Part shown: one piece after another, positions 25,799 to 35,352 of the stretch
Layout of the letters: every line of letters starts with the position of its first letter
How positions within the stretch are numbered: the first letter of the stretch is position 1
Source of the DNA: Bacillota bacterium
Lineage (GTDB): Bacteria > Bacillota > Clostridia > Acetivibrionales > DSM-1351
Direction of reading: 5' to 3'
DNA length: 64,000 nt
Assembly: GCA_023393115.1 (NCBI GenBank)
Contig: JAEWMS010000002.1
Location: forward strand, 13,616 to 77,615
Notes under the pieces: generated by a model
Seen by the model: the letters and a program-made list of their open reading frames with translations, nothing else
Told to the model about the DNA's origin: nothing
The model's database searches: none
Position numbers and translations under genes: made by a program

Positions 25799-27199
25799 AT
25801 GAATTTTTCCAACTTATTATATTCAGAAAATACAAAAAATGTTCATTTTATTGGAATAGGCGGTTCAAGTATGAGCGGTCTTGCTGAGATTCTTCTAAGC
25901 CAGGGCTACAGTGTATCCGGTTCAGATATAAAATCCTCCAAAGCCACACAAAAGCTTGAGGGCAAAGGTGCTCAAGTATATATAGGTCACAGCGCCGATA
26001 ACATCAAATCTCCGGATCTTGTGGTCTATACCGTGGCCGTTAAGGAGGAAAATCCCGAAATGCTCCGGTCAAGGGAGCTGAATATCCCCGTTATTGATCG
26101 GGCAGAACTTCTTGGCCTGATTATGAAGAGACATTCCTTTGGAATAGCAGTATCGGGAACCCATGGAAAAACCACTACCACCTCCATGATTACAACAATT
26201 ATGCTCGAAGCTGGAACTGACCCAACGGCCCATATCGGAGGAGAACTGGATTGTATCGGCGGCAATACCAGAATCGGTAATTCAGAATACTTTATAACGG
26301 AGGCCTGCGAATACTATGGGAGCTTTCTCAAATTTTATCCGTTCATGGCAGTAATCCTGAATGTGGAAGTTGACCATGTGGATTATTTCAGAGATTTACA
26401 GCATATAAAGGACACCTTTGAGAAATTTATATCACTGGTGCCGGAAAACGGTTATATAATTGCCTGTGCTGATGATGAAAATACCATGTCGGTTATAAAT
26501 GATAAAAAATGCAACAAGGTCACTTATGGATTGAAAAATACTGATTCCATGTGGACTGCCCAAAATATCGTATATAACGAACTTGGCTATGCATCCTTTG
26601 ATGTATTCAGGGAAGGTGAAGAACTTGCTTCAGTAAGCCTCTCAGTGCCCGGTCCCCACAATGTGAGTAATGCTCTTGCTGCAATAGCCGCAACCTATAC
26701 CTGCGGCTGCAGTATGGAAAGTATTGTTTCAGGCTTGGTGAAATTCGGCGGAAGCCATAAAAGGTTTGAATTGAAGGGTTTGGTAGACGGTATTAAGGTA
26801 ATTGATGATTATGCCCATCATCCTTCTGAAGTTCAGGCAACACTCAATGCAGCCGCAAACACAAATCACAATAGAATATGGTGTGTATTCCAGCCACATA
26901 CCTATACAAGAACTAAGGCCTTTATCGATCAATTTTCCAGCTCATTTGATAATGCCGATAGTATTATTATCACAGATATTTATGCTGCCAGAGAAAAGGA
27001 CCCGGGTGATATTCACTCCAGCACACTGGCAGAAAAAATCCGCCAACGGGGTGGTAATGCCATATATATAGGTGATTTTCAGGAAATCGCCCAATATCTC
27101 GACAAAAATGTTCAATCCGGCGATCTTATATTAACAATGGGCGCAGGAGACATAGTGAGATGCGGAGAAATGTTTCTTAATATTAGGGCTAATAAGTAA
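25799..27199 (+). CDS. murC: UDP-N-acetylmuramate-L-alanine ligase
   Basis: A 466-residue cytoplasmic Mur ligase adding L-alanine to UDP-MurNAc. HFIGIGGSSMSGLAEILL is the UDP-binding N-terminus, SGTHGKTTTTSMI the ATP loop, TEACEYYGSF and NVEVDHVDYF the central-domain motifs, and DDYAHHPSEVQATL the C-terminal signature. ATG 25799 follows AAAGGAGTG at a longish 12 bases; upstream in-frame codons do not match the family. It is the only plus-strand gene for over 25 kb and faces purR. Many clostridia keep murC beside purR. Confidence 0.97.
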   Translation: MNFSNLLYSENTKNVHFIGIGGSSMSGLAEILLSQGYSVSGSDIKSSKATQKLEGKGAQVYIGHSADNIKSPDLVVYTVAVKEENPEMLRSRELNIPVIDRAELLGLIMKRHSFGIAVSGTHGKTTTTSMITTIMLEAGTDPTAHIGGELDCIGGNTRIGNSEYFITEACEYYGSFLKFYPFMAVILNVEVDHVDYFRDLQHIKDTFEKFISLVPENGYIIACADDENTMSVINDKKCNKVTYGLKNTDSMWTAQNIVYNELGYASFDVFREGEELASVSLSVPGPHNVSNALAAIAATYTCGCSMESIVSGLVKFGGSHKRFELKGLVDGIKVIDDYAHHPSEVQATLNAAANTNHNRIWCVFQPHTYTRTKAFIDQFSSSFDNADSIIITDIYAAREKDPGDIHSSTLAEKIRQRGGNAIYIGDFQEIAQYLDKNVQSGDLILTMGAGDIVRCGEMFLNIRANK

Positions 27200-27220
27200 A
27201 ATTGATTGGCACGTGAATAC

Positions 27221-27316
27221 AATATCGCAATGTAGAAGCACGGTTAAAAATTTATAGAATAAACAGTTATATGACTATTTATTTTATTAATTTTGTGTGC
27301 AATACATTGCGATATT
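27221..27316. repeat. 14-bp perfect inverted repeat between convergent murC and fabZ
   Basis: AATATCGCAATGTA (27221-27234) and TACATTGCGATATT (27303-27316) are exact reverse complements separated by 68 AT-rich bases. The loop is too long for a typical terminator. It may be a bidirectional transcript end or a small repeat element. Confidence 0.8.
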
Positions 27317-27364
27317 TTAGTATGGAAGTGCTATAAATATTATTTTCGTTCAAATCAATTTTAC

Positions 27365-27793
27365 TCAAGCCTTAACCATGGCAAATTTAATCTCACCTTC
27401 GGCCGCAACTTTACCATCAACTGTGGCTTTTACCTTTGCCTTGACTACTCCCATTTTTGCCATTAATATCTCAGCTTCCAGCTGCAGGATATCTCCAGGC
27501 TGAACCTGATATTTGAATTTAATGGACTCTATACTTGCGAATACACCCAATTTGCCCTTGTTTTCTTCCTGTACCGCAACTGAAATCCCTGCAGTTTGTG
27601 CGAGAGCCTCTACAATCAATACTCCCGGCATTATAGGGTGATCGGGAAAGTGTCCCTGAAAAAACGGTTCATTGACTGTGACATTTTTTATTCCTACAGC
27701 TCTTTTACCAGGTTCCAATTCTATTACCTTATCAACCAACAAAAAAGGATATCTGTGGGGAAGAATCTGTTTTATTTCTTGAATTGTTAACAT
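27365..27793 (-). CDS. fabZ: 3-hydroxyacyl-[acyl-carrier-protein] dehydratase FabZ
   Basis: A 142-residue hotdog-fold enzyme of fatty-acid elongation. ILPHRYPFLLVDK near the N-terminus and the catalytic GHFPDHPIMPGVLIVEALAQ helix (about 48-67) are both present. It is the last gene of the mbl-flagellar series, the same place ywpB holds in Bacillus subtilis. Confidence 0.97.
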   Translation of the reverse strand: MLTIQEIKQILPHRYPFLLVDKVIELEPGKRAVGIKNVTVNEPFFQGHFPDHPIMPGVLIVEALAQTAGISVAVQEENKGKLGVFASIESIKFKYQVQPGDILQLEAEILMAKMGVVKAKVKATVDGKVAAEGEIKFAMVKA

Positions 27794-27950
27794 TCCAACA
27801 CCTCTTAGCTTTTAATTATGACCAGGTAATATATTCTACAGTATTAAAACAAATTCCTTTTTTTCCTGCGAATATATTTTTAGTTTTCTATAAATTTAAA
27901 TTGTTTTACATCTTTCTATATATAAAAAGAAATCATTATTAGGATTATCT

Positions 27951-29129
27951 TTAGTTTGAATTGTTATCCTTGAGCTTGACTATGAAGGCCCCGGCAACCG
28001 GACGCTCCATTCCCCGATCGGAGGGTCTGTTTTTTAAGCGGCCCTCAACAAGTATCTGGGAGGTTGCACCTCCATCCAGCATGGCAGCCTCTCTGACCCC
28101 CAACTTAATAAGATATTCTGCCATTTCTCTTCCTGTAAGCCCTGTGCTATACCCTGGCTGCCTTCCGTCAACCACCATGAACACCATTCTGCCGTCAGCT
28201 TTAATACCAATGGCTGTACGAGGGTCGCGGTTCAGTAATGTGCCTGCCCACCTGTCCGTATCCGGCACGACAACTTTTCCTTCACTTACCAGCATACTTC
28301 CACAGCTGTAGGCCTGATAACCCTCGCTGAAGTCAGGTTTGATTTCAATTTTTATAAGGTCTCCCCTCTTTATTCCCATTTCTTTTGGTAGTGAGGCCCT
28401 CTTGCCATAGAAGCTGATGAGCTGGCTACCCTCTTTTAGTGCCACCTCCGTTTGATTTTCATAAATATCTGTAACCACATTATTTTCTATCCTAATGGAA
28501 GTATTTTTCATTTCTGCTCTGTTTGAAGAACCGTACTCGTTTGTATATAATACTATATTTCCGTCCTTCCCTGTCCGGTTCATTTTATTAATACTTATTT
28601 TCTTATTATTATATGAAAAATATATATTTGAAATGATTTTCTCAAAACGAGGCCCTTTATCATCAACGATAAGCACCGGGTCATATCCGGTTGCTGCCAT
28701 ATACAGCTTGCCGTCAATGGCAGTCATCCCTACGGGATCTCCATACTCATAAAAGAAGCCTCCGTTTATGGCTGCATAGGCTCCGGTTCTTTCAGAAATT
28801 TCAGATATTTTTTCAAAACCGAATACATTATCGTAGGAGAGAACGGGCTTAAATTCGATACGCTCATCGGAAGGGTCAAACTCCACCGTGAAAATCTCCT
28901 GCTTATAACCATTTATTTTTTCGGAAGAATGCTTGAATTCAATAGGAAAGGGTCTTGTATCCGAAGGAGCCGCCGTATGCCCTGTATTACTATCAGTAAC
29001 TGTTGCACTCCCCTGCGACTCAGCTATTTCCTTGTTACAAAATAAAAATTGCCCTACATAAAAAATAATGAAGGACAATGCTAATATTATTATAGAAATT
29101 ATAATCATTTTATGATTATTTCTTTTCAT
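27951..29129 (-). CDS. Phosphodiester glycosidase-like (NAGPA domain) membrane-anchored protein
   Basis: A 392-residue protein. A membrane segment at about 8-30 (MIIISIIILALSFIIFYVG) is followed by a low-complexity stretch and an extracellular NAGPA domain from about 110: AYAAINGGFFYEYGDP, IGIKADGRMVFMVVDGRQPGYSTG and EAAMLDGGATSQ. The family hydrolyses sugar-phosphodiester bonds or acts on exopolysaccharide and wall polymers. ATG 29129 has GGAGGAG upstream, so it overlaps the end of the FlgJ-like gene by 14 bases. Coupling to a flagellar rod gene is notable; substrate unknown. Confidence 0.88.
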   Translation of the reverse strand: MKRNNHKMIIISIIILALSFIIFYVGQFLFCNKEIAESQGSATVTDSNTGHTAAPSDTRPFPIEFKHSSEKINGYKQEIFTVEFDPSDERIEFKPVLSYDNVFGFEKISEISERTGAYAAINGGFFYEYGDPVGMTAIDGKLYMAATGYDPVLIVDDKGPRFEKIISNIYFSYNNKKISINKMNRTGKDGNIVLYTNEYGSSNRAEMKNTSIRIENNVVTDIYENQTEVALKEGSQLISFYGKRASLPKEMGIKRGDLIKIEIKPDFSEGYQAYSCGSMLVSEGKVVVPDTDRWAGTLLNRDPRTAIGIKADGRMVFMVVDGRQPGYSTGLTGREMAEYLIKLGVREAAMLDGGATSQILVEGRLKNRPSDRGMERPVAGAFIVKLKDNNSN

Positions 29130-29514
29130 CCACGACTCCTCCGGCAGCATCATTAGAGCTGCCAGTTTTCAAGTACTGTTTCGATAACTGTCTGTACATG
29201 TAATCTCCCAGACCGATTCCTTTTTGTGAAATTGTTTCAACCAAAGTTTCATCCATCATGGTATTATACATTTCAGTACCGTAGTCACTACTCAAATAAT
29301 CTGATTTAGGTACTGTAGCTTTCATCTGTTTGTACATCATATTTAGAAAAATGCCTTCAAACTCTTTACATACCTGTTTTAGCTGTGCCTCTTCTCCATT
29401 TTCAGCGGCAGCCTTCAGCCTTTTCTCAAAGTCATTATCAGCCGAGCTGGTTTTATAGTTTTGCGCACTGCCAACAGAGCCTCTGGAATTTGAATTTATA
29501 CCGTCAATCCCCAT
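29116..29514 (-). CDS. flgJ: Flagellar rod-binding protein, FlgJ N-terminal type
   Basis: A 132-residue protein with the rod-binding domain at about 28-118: LKQVCKEFEGIFLNMMYKQM and LSSDYGTEMYNTMMDETLVE are typical. It lacks the C-terminal muramidase of E. coli FlgJ, as is usual in Firmicutes, so it would cap the growing rod but need another enzyme to open peptidoglycan. GGAGATATT precedes the ATG. It follows flgG by 33 bp. Confidence 0.85.
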   Translation of the reverse strand: MGIDGINSNSRGSVGSAQNYKTSSADNDFEKRLKAAAENGEEAQLKQVCKEFEGIFLNMMYKQMKATVPKSDYLSSDYGTEMYNTMMDETLVETISQKGIGLGDYMYRQLSKQYLKTGSSNDAAGGVVDEKK

Positions 29515-29547
29515 AATATCTCCAATCTGTGTCTAATATGAGTCTAA

Positions 29548-30360
29548 TTATCTCTTCAGGTTATTGGCAATCTGAAGCATATCATCTGATTGCTGAATAG
29601 CTTTTGAACTTATTTCATATGCTCTTTGAGCAACTATAAGTTTTACCATCTCATCTACTACCGAAACATTTGAAGACTCAAGGTAAAATTGAGAAATGGT
29701 ACTCTTTCCTGCTGTATCCTGGCTTGCCTGAACAGGTTCACCAGTTGCGGAATTTCTTTCAAACAGGTTTTTCCCTGTTGCTTCCAATGCATATTTATTA
29801 GGGAAGTGTACCACACCTATGGTTTGATCCAGAGAAACTGTTTCTCCTTCAGCATTTTTATAGCTTAGTAGTCCTTGTGGGGAAACTGTAAGAGTGGATA
29901 CATCAACATCTGTATCGAATACTATTTCCTGCTCGGCATCATCTAATACCGCGTATCCGTCAGATGTAGTCAATTTCCTCAAACCATCCTCGGTAACGCT
30001 TATTTTAAACGAACCATCTCTGGTATATCTTATTTCTTCATCTGAACATAATACTGTAAAAAAGCCTTCACCCTCAATTGCAAAATCAAGAGGAGAATCT
30101 GTTTTATCCACATTACCTGATTCAAAACTTCTTACTGTAGCATTTACTGCCGTTCCGTGGCCAACCTGTAAATTAACTGGTTTTCCGCTATTATCAAGTA
30201 CATAGGCTCTGCCCATAGTTTCATACAGAAGATCCTTGAACTCTGCTCTTTCTTTTTTATAGCCTGTTGTATTTACATTTGCAAGGTTATTTGAAATAAC
30301 ATCCACATTGAACTGTTGGGCCTTCATACCCGAACCTGCTGTCCACAATGCTCTCATCAT
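29548..30360 (-). CDS. flgG: Flagellar basal-body rod protein FlgG (FlhP type)
   Basis: A 270-residue axial protein of the distal rod. The N-terminal rod signature SNNLANVNTTGYKKERAEF and the C-terminal SNVSVVDEMVKLIVAQRAYE, followed by QQSDDMLQIANNL, are the conserved self-assembly ends. It is exported by the flagellar type III system. The pair with the upstream gene matches flhO-flhP downstream of mbl in Bacillus. Confidence 0.94.
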   Translation of the reverse strand: MMRALWTAGSGMKAQQFNVDVISNNLANVNTTGYKKERAEFKDLLYETMGRAYVLDNSGKPVNLQVGHGTAVNATVRSFESGNVDKTDSPLDFAIEGEGFFTVLCSDEEIRYTRDGSFKISVTEDGLRKLTTSDGYAVLDDAEQEIVFDTDVDVSTLTVSPQGLLSYKNAEGETVSLDQTIGVVHFPNKYALEATGKNLFERNSATGEPVQASQDTAGKSTISQFYLESSNVSVVDEMVKLIVAQRAYEISSKAIQQSDDMLQIANNLKR

Positions 30361-30389
30361 AATTTTAATCCTCCTAAGGCAATAAGATA

Positions 30390-31178
30390 TTATCTGACAA
30401 CTCCAACCTCATTCACTGCCTTTTCCAACAGGGAATCATGGGACTGTAATACCTTTTGATTTGCTTCATATGCTCTCATTACCGTAATCATGTCAACCAT
30501 TTCATCTATAACATTTACATTTGATTCTTCTGTGAAACCCTGCATAACTGTACCCGTAAAATCGGAGGTTTCACTTCCGTCATTTTCTAACAGATTATCA
30601 CCAAATTTTCTCAACTTGGTACCATCAACAAACTGGGTTATTCTAAGTGTATCTATAATTGTACCGTTCTGAACAATATTTCCTTTATCATCCACAGAGA
30701 AGGTACCCGGTTCAAGTGTTATAGGGCCATTCTGCCCCAACACAAGATTTCCGTCTCTTGTGGCTAATTGATTATCTGCGTTTAAAACAAAGGAACCATC
30801 CTTTGTATAATACTCTTTCAATTCACCGTCGCCGGCAGGATTAGCTACACCGATTGTAAAAAACGCAGGACTTGCTGCTTCTGCAGTATTGTCGTCACTA
30901 ATAGCTATATCCATTGTGTTATTGGTCTGATTCAGCTGACCCTGAGTAAAGTATGTATATATTTCTCCAACATCGCTGCTTAATTCCATTGAACCAATAT
31001 TTGACGAGTTTTTTGTATCATTTATTCTTTTGGTCAGCAAATCGGGAAAGCTTTCGAAAACTACAGTATCCTTTTTATAGCCTGTAGTATTAACATTTGC
31101 CATGTTATTGGTGATAACATCCATCTTTTTGCTATTTGCAATCATACTCCAGGCTGAAGTATATAACCCTCTTATCAT
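30390..31178 (-). CDS. flgF: Flagellar basal-body rod protein FlgF (FlhO type)
   Basis: A 262-residue rod protein. NNMANVNTTGYKKDTVVFES at about 24-43 is the N-terminal rod signature, and ESNVNVIDEMVDMITVMRAYE lies near the C-terminus. It is less FlgG-like in its centre than its neighbour, which is why I call it FlgF; the clostridial names are loosely used. It lies 30 bp before flgG. Confidence 0.88.
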   Translation of the reverse strand: MIRGLYTSAWSMIANSKKMDVITNNMANVNTTGYKKDTVVFESFPDLLTKRINDTKNSSNIGSMELSSDVGEIYTYFTQGQLNQTNNTMDIAISDDNTAEAASPAFFTIGVANPAGDGELKEYYTKDGSFVLNADNQLATRDGNLVLGQNGPITLEPGTFSVDDKGNIVQNGTIIDTLRITQFVDGTKLRKFGDNLLENDGSETSDFTGTVMQGFTEESNVNVIDEMVDMITVMRAYEANQKVLQSHDSLLEKAVNEVGVVR

Positions 31179-31301
31179 GAGAATTCTCCTCGTTAAAAAG
31201 TCATCACTTGTTTATCGGTTAAAATTAATAAATACTTAATAAAAATTTTGCGTGCTACCCGTAGAAGAGAGAGGTTTCCATTAATTACTATTTGTATTAA
31301 T

Positions 31302-31334
31302 AAAAAGAGGCTAGCCGATATTTCAAAGCTAACC
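31302..31334 (-). terminator. Terminator after mbl
   Basis: GGTTAGC and GGCTAGCC sides pair on the minus strand with a loop, followed by TCTTTTTATTA. It separates mbl from the flagellar genes. Confidence 0.8.
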
Positions 31335-31352
31335 CGTATTTCTATTAATTAA

Positions 31353-32381
31353 TTATCTTTTGTAATTCCCTCTGCTTTCAGACAACGCTGATTCTTCTAT
31401 TGCCTCGATATTATCCAGTGCCTTTCCTGTTCCAAGAGCAACACATGATATAGAATCGTCAGCAATGATGACATTAATACCGGTTTTTTCCTGGAGAAGC
31501 TTATCCAAACCATAGATTAAGCTTCCTCCGCCGGTCATGACTATTCCCCTGTCACTGATATCGGCAGCCAACTCAGGAGGTGTTCTTTCAAGAACAGAAT
31601 GAACTGCCTCAACAATGCTGGATATGGGTTCCTCAAGAGCCTCCATCATTTCGGTAGAAGAAATGGTTATGGTTTTTGGAAGTCCGGAAATAAGGTTTCT
31701 TCCTCTTATGTCCATGGTAACTTCCTGTACTCTCGGGAAAACTGTACCGATGTTTATTTTAAGTTCTTCAGCTGTTCTCTCACCAATCATAATATTGTGC
31801 TTTTTACGCATGTATCTGACAATGGCTTCGTCGAACTTGTCTCCGGCAACCTTTATAGATGTGCTTACAACTGTTCCTCCAAGGGAAATTACAGCTATGT
31901 CGGTAGTACCGCCGCCCATATCAACGACCATGCTTCCGCAGGCTTTCGCTATATCTATTCCTGCGCCAATAGCAGCAGCAATAGGTTCTTCAATCAAATA
32001 CGTCTTTCGGGCACCAGCCTGCATGGAGGCATCTATTACAGCACGTTTTTCAACTTCTGTAACACCGCTAGGTACACAAACCATAATTCTCGGTTTAAAA
32101 AACTTTCTGTTGCCTGTTACCTTGCTTATAAAATATTTCAACATACGCTCAGTTATGTCATAATCTGATATAACGCCTTCTCTTAAGGGTCTGATAGCAA
32201 CAATATTGCCAGGAGTTCTTCCCAACATTCTTCTTGCCTCTTCTCCAACGGCTAGTAATTTATTTGTATTCTTATCTATAGCTACAACGGAAGGTTCTCT
32301 TAGAACGATACCCTTTCCCTTAATATAAACGAGCACTGAAGCAGTTCCCAAATCTATACCTATGTCCTGTCCAAAACCCAA
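31353..32381 (-). CDS. mbl: MreB-family actin-like protein Mbl
   Basis: A 342-residue actin homologue. IGIDLGTASVLVYIKGKGIV is the phosphate 1 motif, VVDMGGGTTDIAVIS phosphate 2, and GIVMTGGGSLIYGLDKLL the adenosine motif. It forms membrane-bound filaments guiding sidewall peptidoglycan synthesis. Position before flhO-flhP identifies it as Mbl rather than MreB. In Bacillus spoIIID lies directly upstream; here it is over 20 kb away. Confidence 0.95.
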   Translation of the reverse strand: MGFGQDIGIDLGTASVLVYIKGKGIVLREPSVVAIDKNTNKLLAVGEEARRMLGRTPGNIVAIRPLREGVISDYDITERMLKYFISKVTGNRKFFKPRIMVCVPSGVTEVEKRAVIDASMQAGARKTYLIEEPIAAAIGAGIDIAKACGSMVVDMGGGTTDIAVISLGGTVVSTSIKVAGDKFDEAIVRYMRKKHNIMIGERTAEELKINIGTVFPRVQEVTMDIRGRNLISGLPKTITISSTEMMEALEEPISSIVEAVHSVLERTPPELAADISDRGIVMTGGGSLIYGLDKLLQEKTGINVIIADDSISCVALGTGKALDNIEAIEESALSESRGNYKR

Positions 32382-32626
32382 TTATAACAACTCCCTTAAC
32401 ACAATTTGATAAAATTAACAAAATATACATAGACTATATAATTATTCGTTCCGTTAAAATATTACAAATATTCAAGTTAAAATTATCTATTATTTATATT
32501 ATCATAATAAATTAATTATGCAATATTTTTGTAAGCTTTTGATACCTTATGGTAACTTAATTTAGTTTTTGTCACTTTTTACCAAGTATTTTCCATCTAA
32601 GGTCAGGTTGAAACTACAAGACTATA

Positions 32627-33817
32627 TTACAGTGCTATTTTGTCCAATATATCATTTATTTTCGCTATTGCAATGCCATAGTTGCAAATAGGCACATTCT
32701 GTTCCTGCGCCATAGCTATTCTGGTGAGGACGTATTTTCTGTTAAACATACAGCAGCCGCACTGGATGACGAGAGAATATTTTGACAAGTCCTTTGGAAA
32801 ATCAGTGCCGCTTACTATATCAACAGTGAGATTCTCTCCGGCTTTTTTTCTGAGAAGACGCGGAAGTTGGATACGTCCGATGTCTTCACCCAGTGGCGCA
32901 TGAGTGCAGGCCTCAGCAATAAGAACTGCTGAAGACTCGGTCAATTTTTCTATTGCTTCAGCTCCCTTAACATATTCAGTAATATCCCCTTTGTATTCGG
33001 CAAATAGAACAGAGAACGACGTCAGCAAACTTTCAGCAGGTTTAATAGCATAAACTTTGCTGAATACCTGGGAATCGGTAATTATCAGTTTGGGCGGCTG
33101 AACCAATGTTTTCAGAGCCTGCTCAAGCTTATCGGTGGTTACACTCATAACAAGACATTTATTGTCCAGCAGGTCACGAATTGTTTGAACCTGCGGCAGT
33201 ATAAGTCTGCCTTTGGGCGCCTGGATATCCTGGGGCATAACCAGCAGAACAAGGTCACCATCCTTTACAAGGTGTGAGGTTATGCTAGTTACCTCAAAAT
33301 TTTCAGGAACTGCTCTTATCAATTCTTCCTTTACTTCATCCAATCCGGTCTTTTCTTTTGCGCTTATAATTATTGGAGTAAATCCGAAAGCAGCTTTTAC
33401 AGCAGCAGATATCTCTGTTTGATTTTCAATTATATCAGCCTTATTTATTACAGGAATTACAGGAATTTTTCTTCTTTTAAGCTCTGTAATCCATTCCTTT
33501 TCGTAGGAAAGCTCGGTTTCACATAAAAATACAATGGCTACATCGGTCTTATCAACTGCTTTCCGGGTTTTCTCAATACGCATTTCACCAAGAGTTCCCT
33601 CATCATCAAAACCGGCCGTATCTATAAACATAACGGGACCAATAGGGTGCAGCTCCATCGCCTTGTATACCGGGTCTGTTGTAGTTCCGGCTATTTCAGA
33701 TACCAACGCAATATCCTGTCCTGTTATTGCATTTATTAATGAAGATTTTCCGCTGTTTCTTCTTCCGTATAACGCGATGTGTAGCCTGTTTGCACCAGGT
33801 GTGTTTGTCAGACTCAT
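32627..33817 (-). CDS. hydF: [FeFe]-hydrogenase H-cluster maturation GTPase HydF
   Basis: A 396-residue scaffold protein that delivers the diiron subcluster to apo-hydrogenase. The GTPase domain has GRRNSGKSSLINAI (about 18-31), GTTTDP, DTAGFDD and NKAD. The C-terminal iron-sulfur domain has EACTHAP and QCGCCMFNR, giving the Cys-His...Cys-x-x-Cys cluster site. ATG 33817 has GGGAGGTTAAT in front, and a small hairpin (33829-33846) abuts it. It lies 109 bp after hydG. HydE and a hydrogenase gene are not in the window. Confidence 0.97.
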   Translation of the reverse strand: MSLTNTPGANRLHIALYGRRNSGKSSLINAITGQDIALVSEIAGTTTDPVYKAMELHPIGPVMFIDTAGFDDEGTLGEMRIEKTRKAVDKTDVAIVFLCETELSYEKEWITELKRRKIPVIPVINKADIIENQTEISAAVKAAFGFTPIIISAKEKTGLDEVKEELIRAVPENFEVTSITSHLVKDGDLVLLVMPQDIQAPKGRLILPQVQTIRDLLDNKCLVMSVTTDKLEQALKTLVQPPKLIITDSQVFSKVYAIKPAESLLTSFSVLFAEYKGDITEYVKGAEAIEKLTESSAVLIAEACTHAPLGEDIGRIQLPRLLRKKAGENLTVDIVSGTDFPKDLSKYSLVIQCGCCMFNRKYVLTRIAMAQEQNVPICNYGIAIAKINDILDKIAL

Positions 33818-33828
33818 ATTAACCTCCC

Positions 33829-33846
33829 AAGCCACTTTAGTGGCTT
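33829..33846 (-). other. Small hairpin abutting the hydF ribosome binding site
   Basis: AAGCCACTAAAGTGGCTT (minus strand) forms a 7-bp stem right before GGGAGGTTAATATG. A similar element stands before the GH43 gene. It may mark an mRNA processing or stabilising point inside operons. Confidence 0.55.
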
Positions 33847-33926
33847 TGAGCCATCATTGTGGCAACAAAATAGTAATGAAAATATATATCCTTTATCGCA
33901 ATGAGGCGAATAAAGGAGGTTCAGCG

Positions 33927-35339
33927 CTAAAACCTGAAATCTCTCTTTCCCTGATTGAGTTCACAGAGATGTTCTTTTACTATTCTCTTTACATCTTTAT
34001 TTTGAAGTGTCTCCACCTCAGCCTCTATCATTTTTCCCCCTTGAATTTTAGTATCCTCCGAGGCATAGTCCTCAAGATATTCCTTGAGGGTCATCAAAGC
34101 ATTAGGCTGACAAACATTTGCAATGGCCCCACTCTTGACCAGTCGCATAAATCTGTCTCCTGTTCTTCCCTCACGATAGCAGGCAGTACAGAAGCTTGGA
34201 ATATACCCCAGCTTGATAAGCCAGTTTACAATTTCGTCCAATGTCCTTGTATCATTTACTTCAAATTGTGCGGAATTTTCCTTCTCCTTTTCCACATAAC
34301 CGCCGACACTTGTCGAAGAGCCCCCGCTGATTTGTGAAACGCCCAATTTAAGACATTCTGCACGTGTCTTCTCTGATTCCCTTGTCGACATGATAATGCC
34401 GGTATACGGCACTGCAATACGCAGTATGGCAACAATCTTTTCAAATATCTCATCAGGAATGGCGTTGGAGTACTCATCAAGATCAACATCATCAGCCGGA
34501 CGGATACGCGGAACGCTTATAGTATGCGGTCCAACGCCCATAGCATCCTCAAGATGCTGCGCATGCATCAGCAAGCCGACAAAATCATACTTATACAGGT
34601 TCAACCCAAACAGAACTCCCAGCCCGACATCATCAATCCCAGCTTCCATCGCCCTGTCCATAGCCTCGGTATGATAGGCATAATTATGCTTTGGGCCTTT
34701 GGGATGCAGATACTCATACGTCGGCTTGTGATACGTCTCCTGAAACAGAATGTAAGTACCAATTCCGGCATCGCTGAGCTTTTTATAGTTTTCCACCGTT
34801 GTAGCGGCTATATTTACATTAACGCGTCGGATTGCTCCGTTTTTATGCTTTATACTATATATGGTTTTAATACTTTCAAGAACATACTCTATAGGGCAGA
34901 GTTCAGGGTCTTCTCCGGTTTCAAGAGCAAGCCTCTTATGCCCCATATCCTGAAGCGCAATTACTTCCCTGACGATATCCTCCTGCGAAAGCTGCTTTCT
35001 GGCAATATGTTTGTTCGAGCCATGGTAAGGACAGTAGCGGCATTCATTAATGCAGTAGTTCGAAAGGTATAATGGAGCAAACATTACTATACGGTTTCCG
35101 TAAAATTTCTTCTTTATTTTCTCAGCCAAAGAATATATTCTGCTTTTCACATCATCCAGATCACATTCCAGCAGAACTGATGCTTCTTTATAGTTTAAAC
35201 CCTTAAACTGTGCCGCTTTCTCAAGAATATCCTCCAGCAAAGCCCTATTTCCCTTGTTCCGAACTGCAAACTCAAGTGTATCTAAAATCTCCTGGTCATC
35301 AATAAATTCAGTTGCTATTTTTGATTTACTGTTATACAT
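33927..35339 (-). CDS. hydG: [FeFe]-hydrogenase maturase HydG, radical SAM tyrosine lyase
   Basis: A 470-residue enzyme that splits tyrosine to give the CO and cyanide ligands of the H-cluster. The radical-SAM cluster motif is CINECRYCPYHGS at about 92-104. The C-terminal second-cluster motif is FCTACYREGRTGDRF with a later cysteine in NVCQPNA. AGTGAGGTTAAAATT precedes the ATG. It sits 13 bp after the TM1266-type regulator and ahead of hydF. Confidence 0.97.
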   Translation of the reverse strand: MYNSKSKIATEFIDDQEILDTLEFAVRNKGNRALLEDILEKAAQFKGLNYKEASVLLECDLDDVKSRIYSLAEKIKKKFYGNRIVMFAPLYLSNYCINECRYCPYHGSNKHIARKQLSQEDIVREVIALQDMGHKRLALETGEDPELCPIEYVLESIKTIYSIKHKNGAIRRVNVNIAATTVENYKKLSDAGIGTYILFQETYHKPTYEYLHPKGPKHNYAYHTEAMDRAMEAGIDDVGLGVLFGLNLYKYDFVGLLMHAQHLEDAMGVGPHTISVPRIRPADDVDLDEYSNAIPDEIFEKIVAILRIAVPYTGIIMSTRESEKTRAECLKLGVSQISGGSSTSVGGYVEKEKENSAQFEVNDTRTLDEIVNWLIKLGYIPSFCTACYREGRTGDRFMRLVKSGAIANVCQPNALMTLKEYLEDYASEDTKIQGGKMIEAEVETLQNKDVKRIVKEHLCELNQGKRDFRF

Positions 35340-35352
35340 AATTTTAACCTCA

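Noticed and set aside
31599..32168. Long plus-strand open frames of 180-190 codons opposite mbl
   Set aside because: They are shadows of mbl: no ribosome binding site and no recognisable protein family, while the minus-strand frame is a clear actin homologue.
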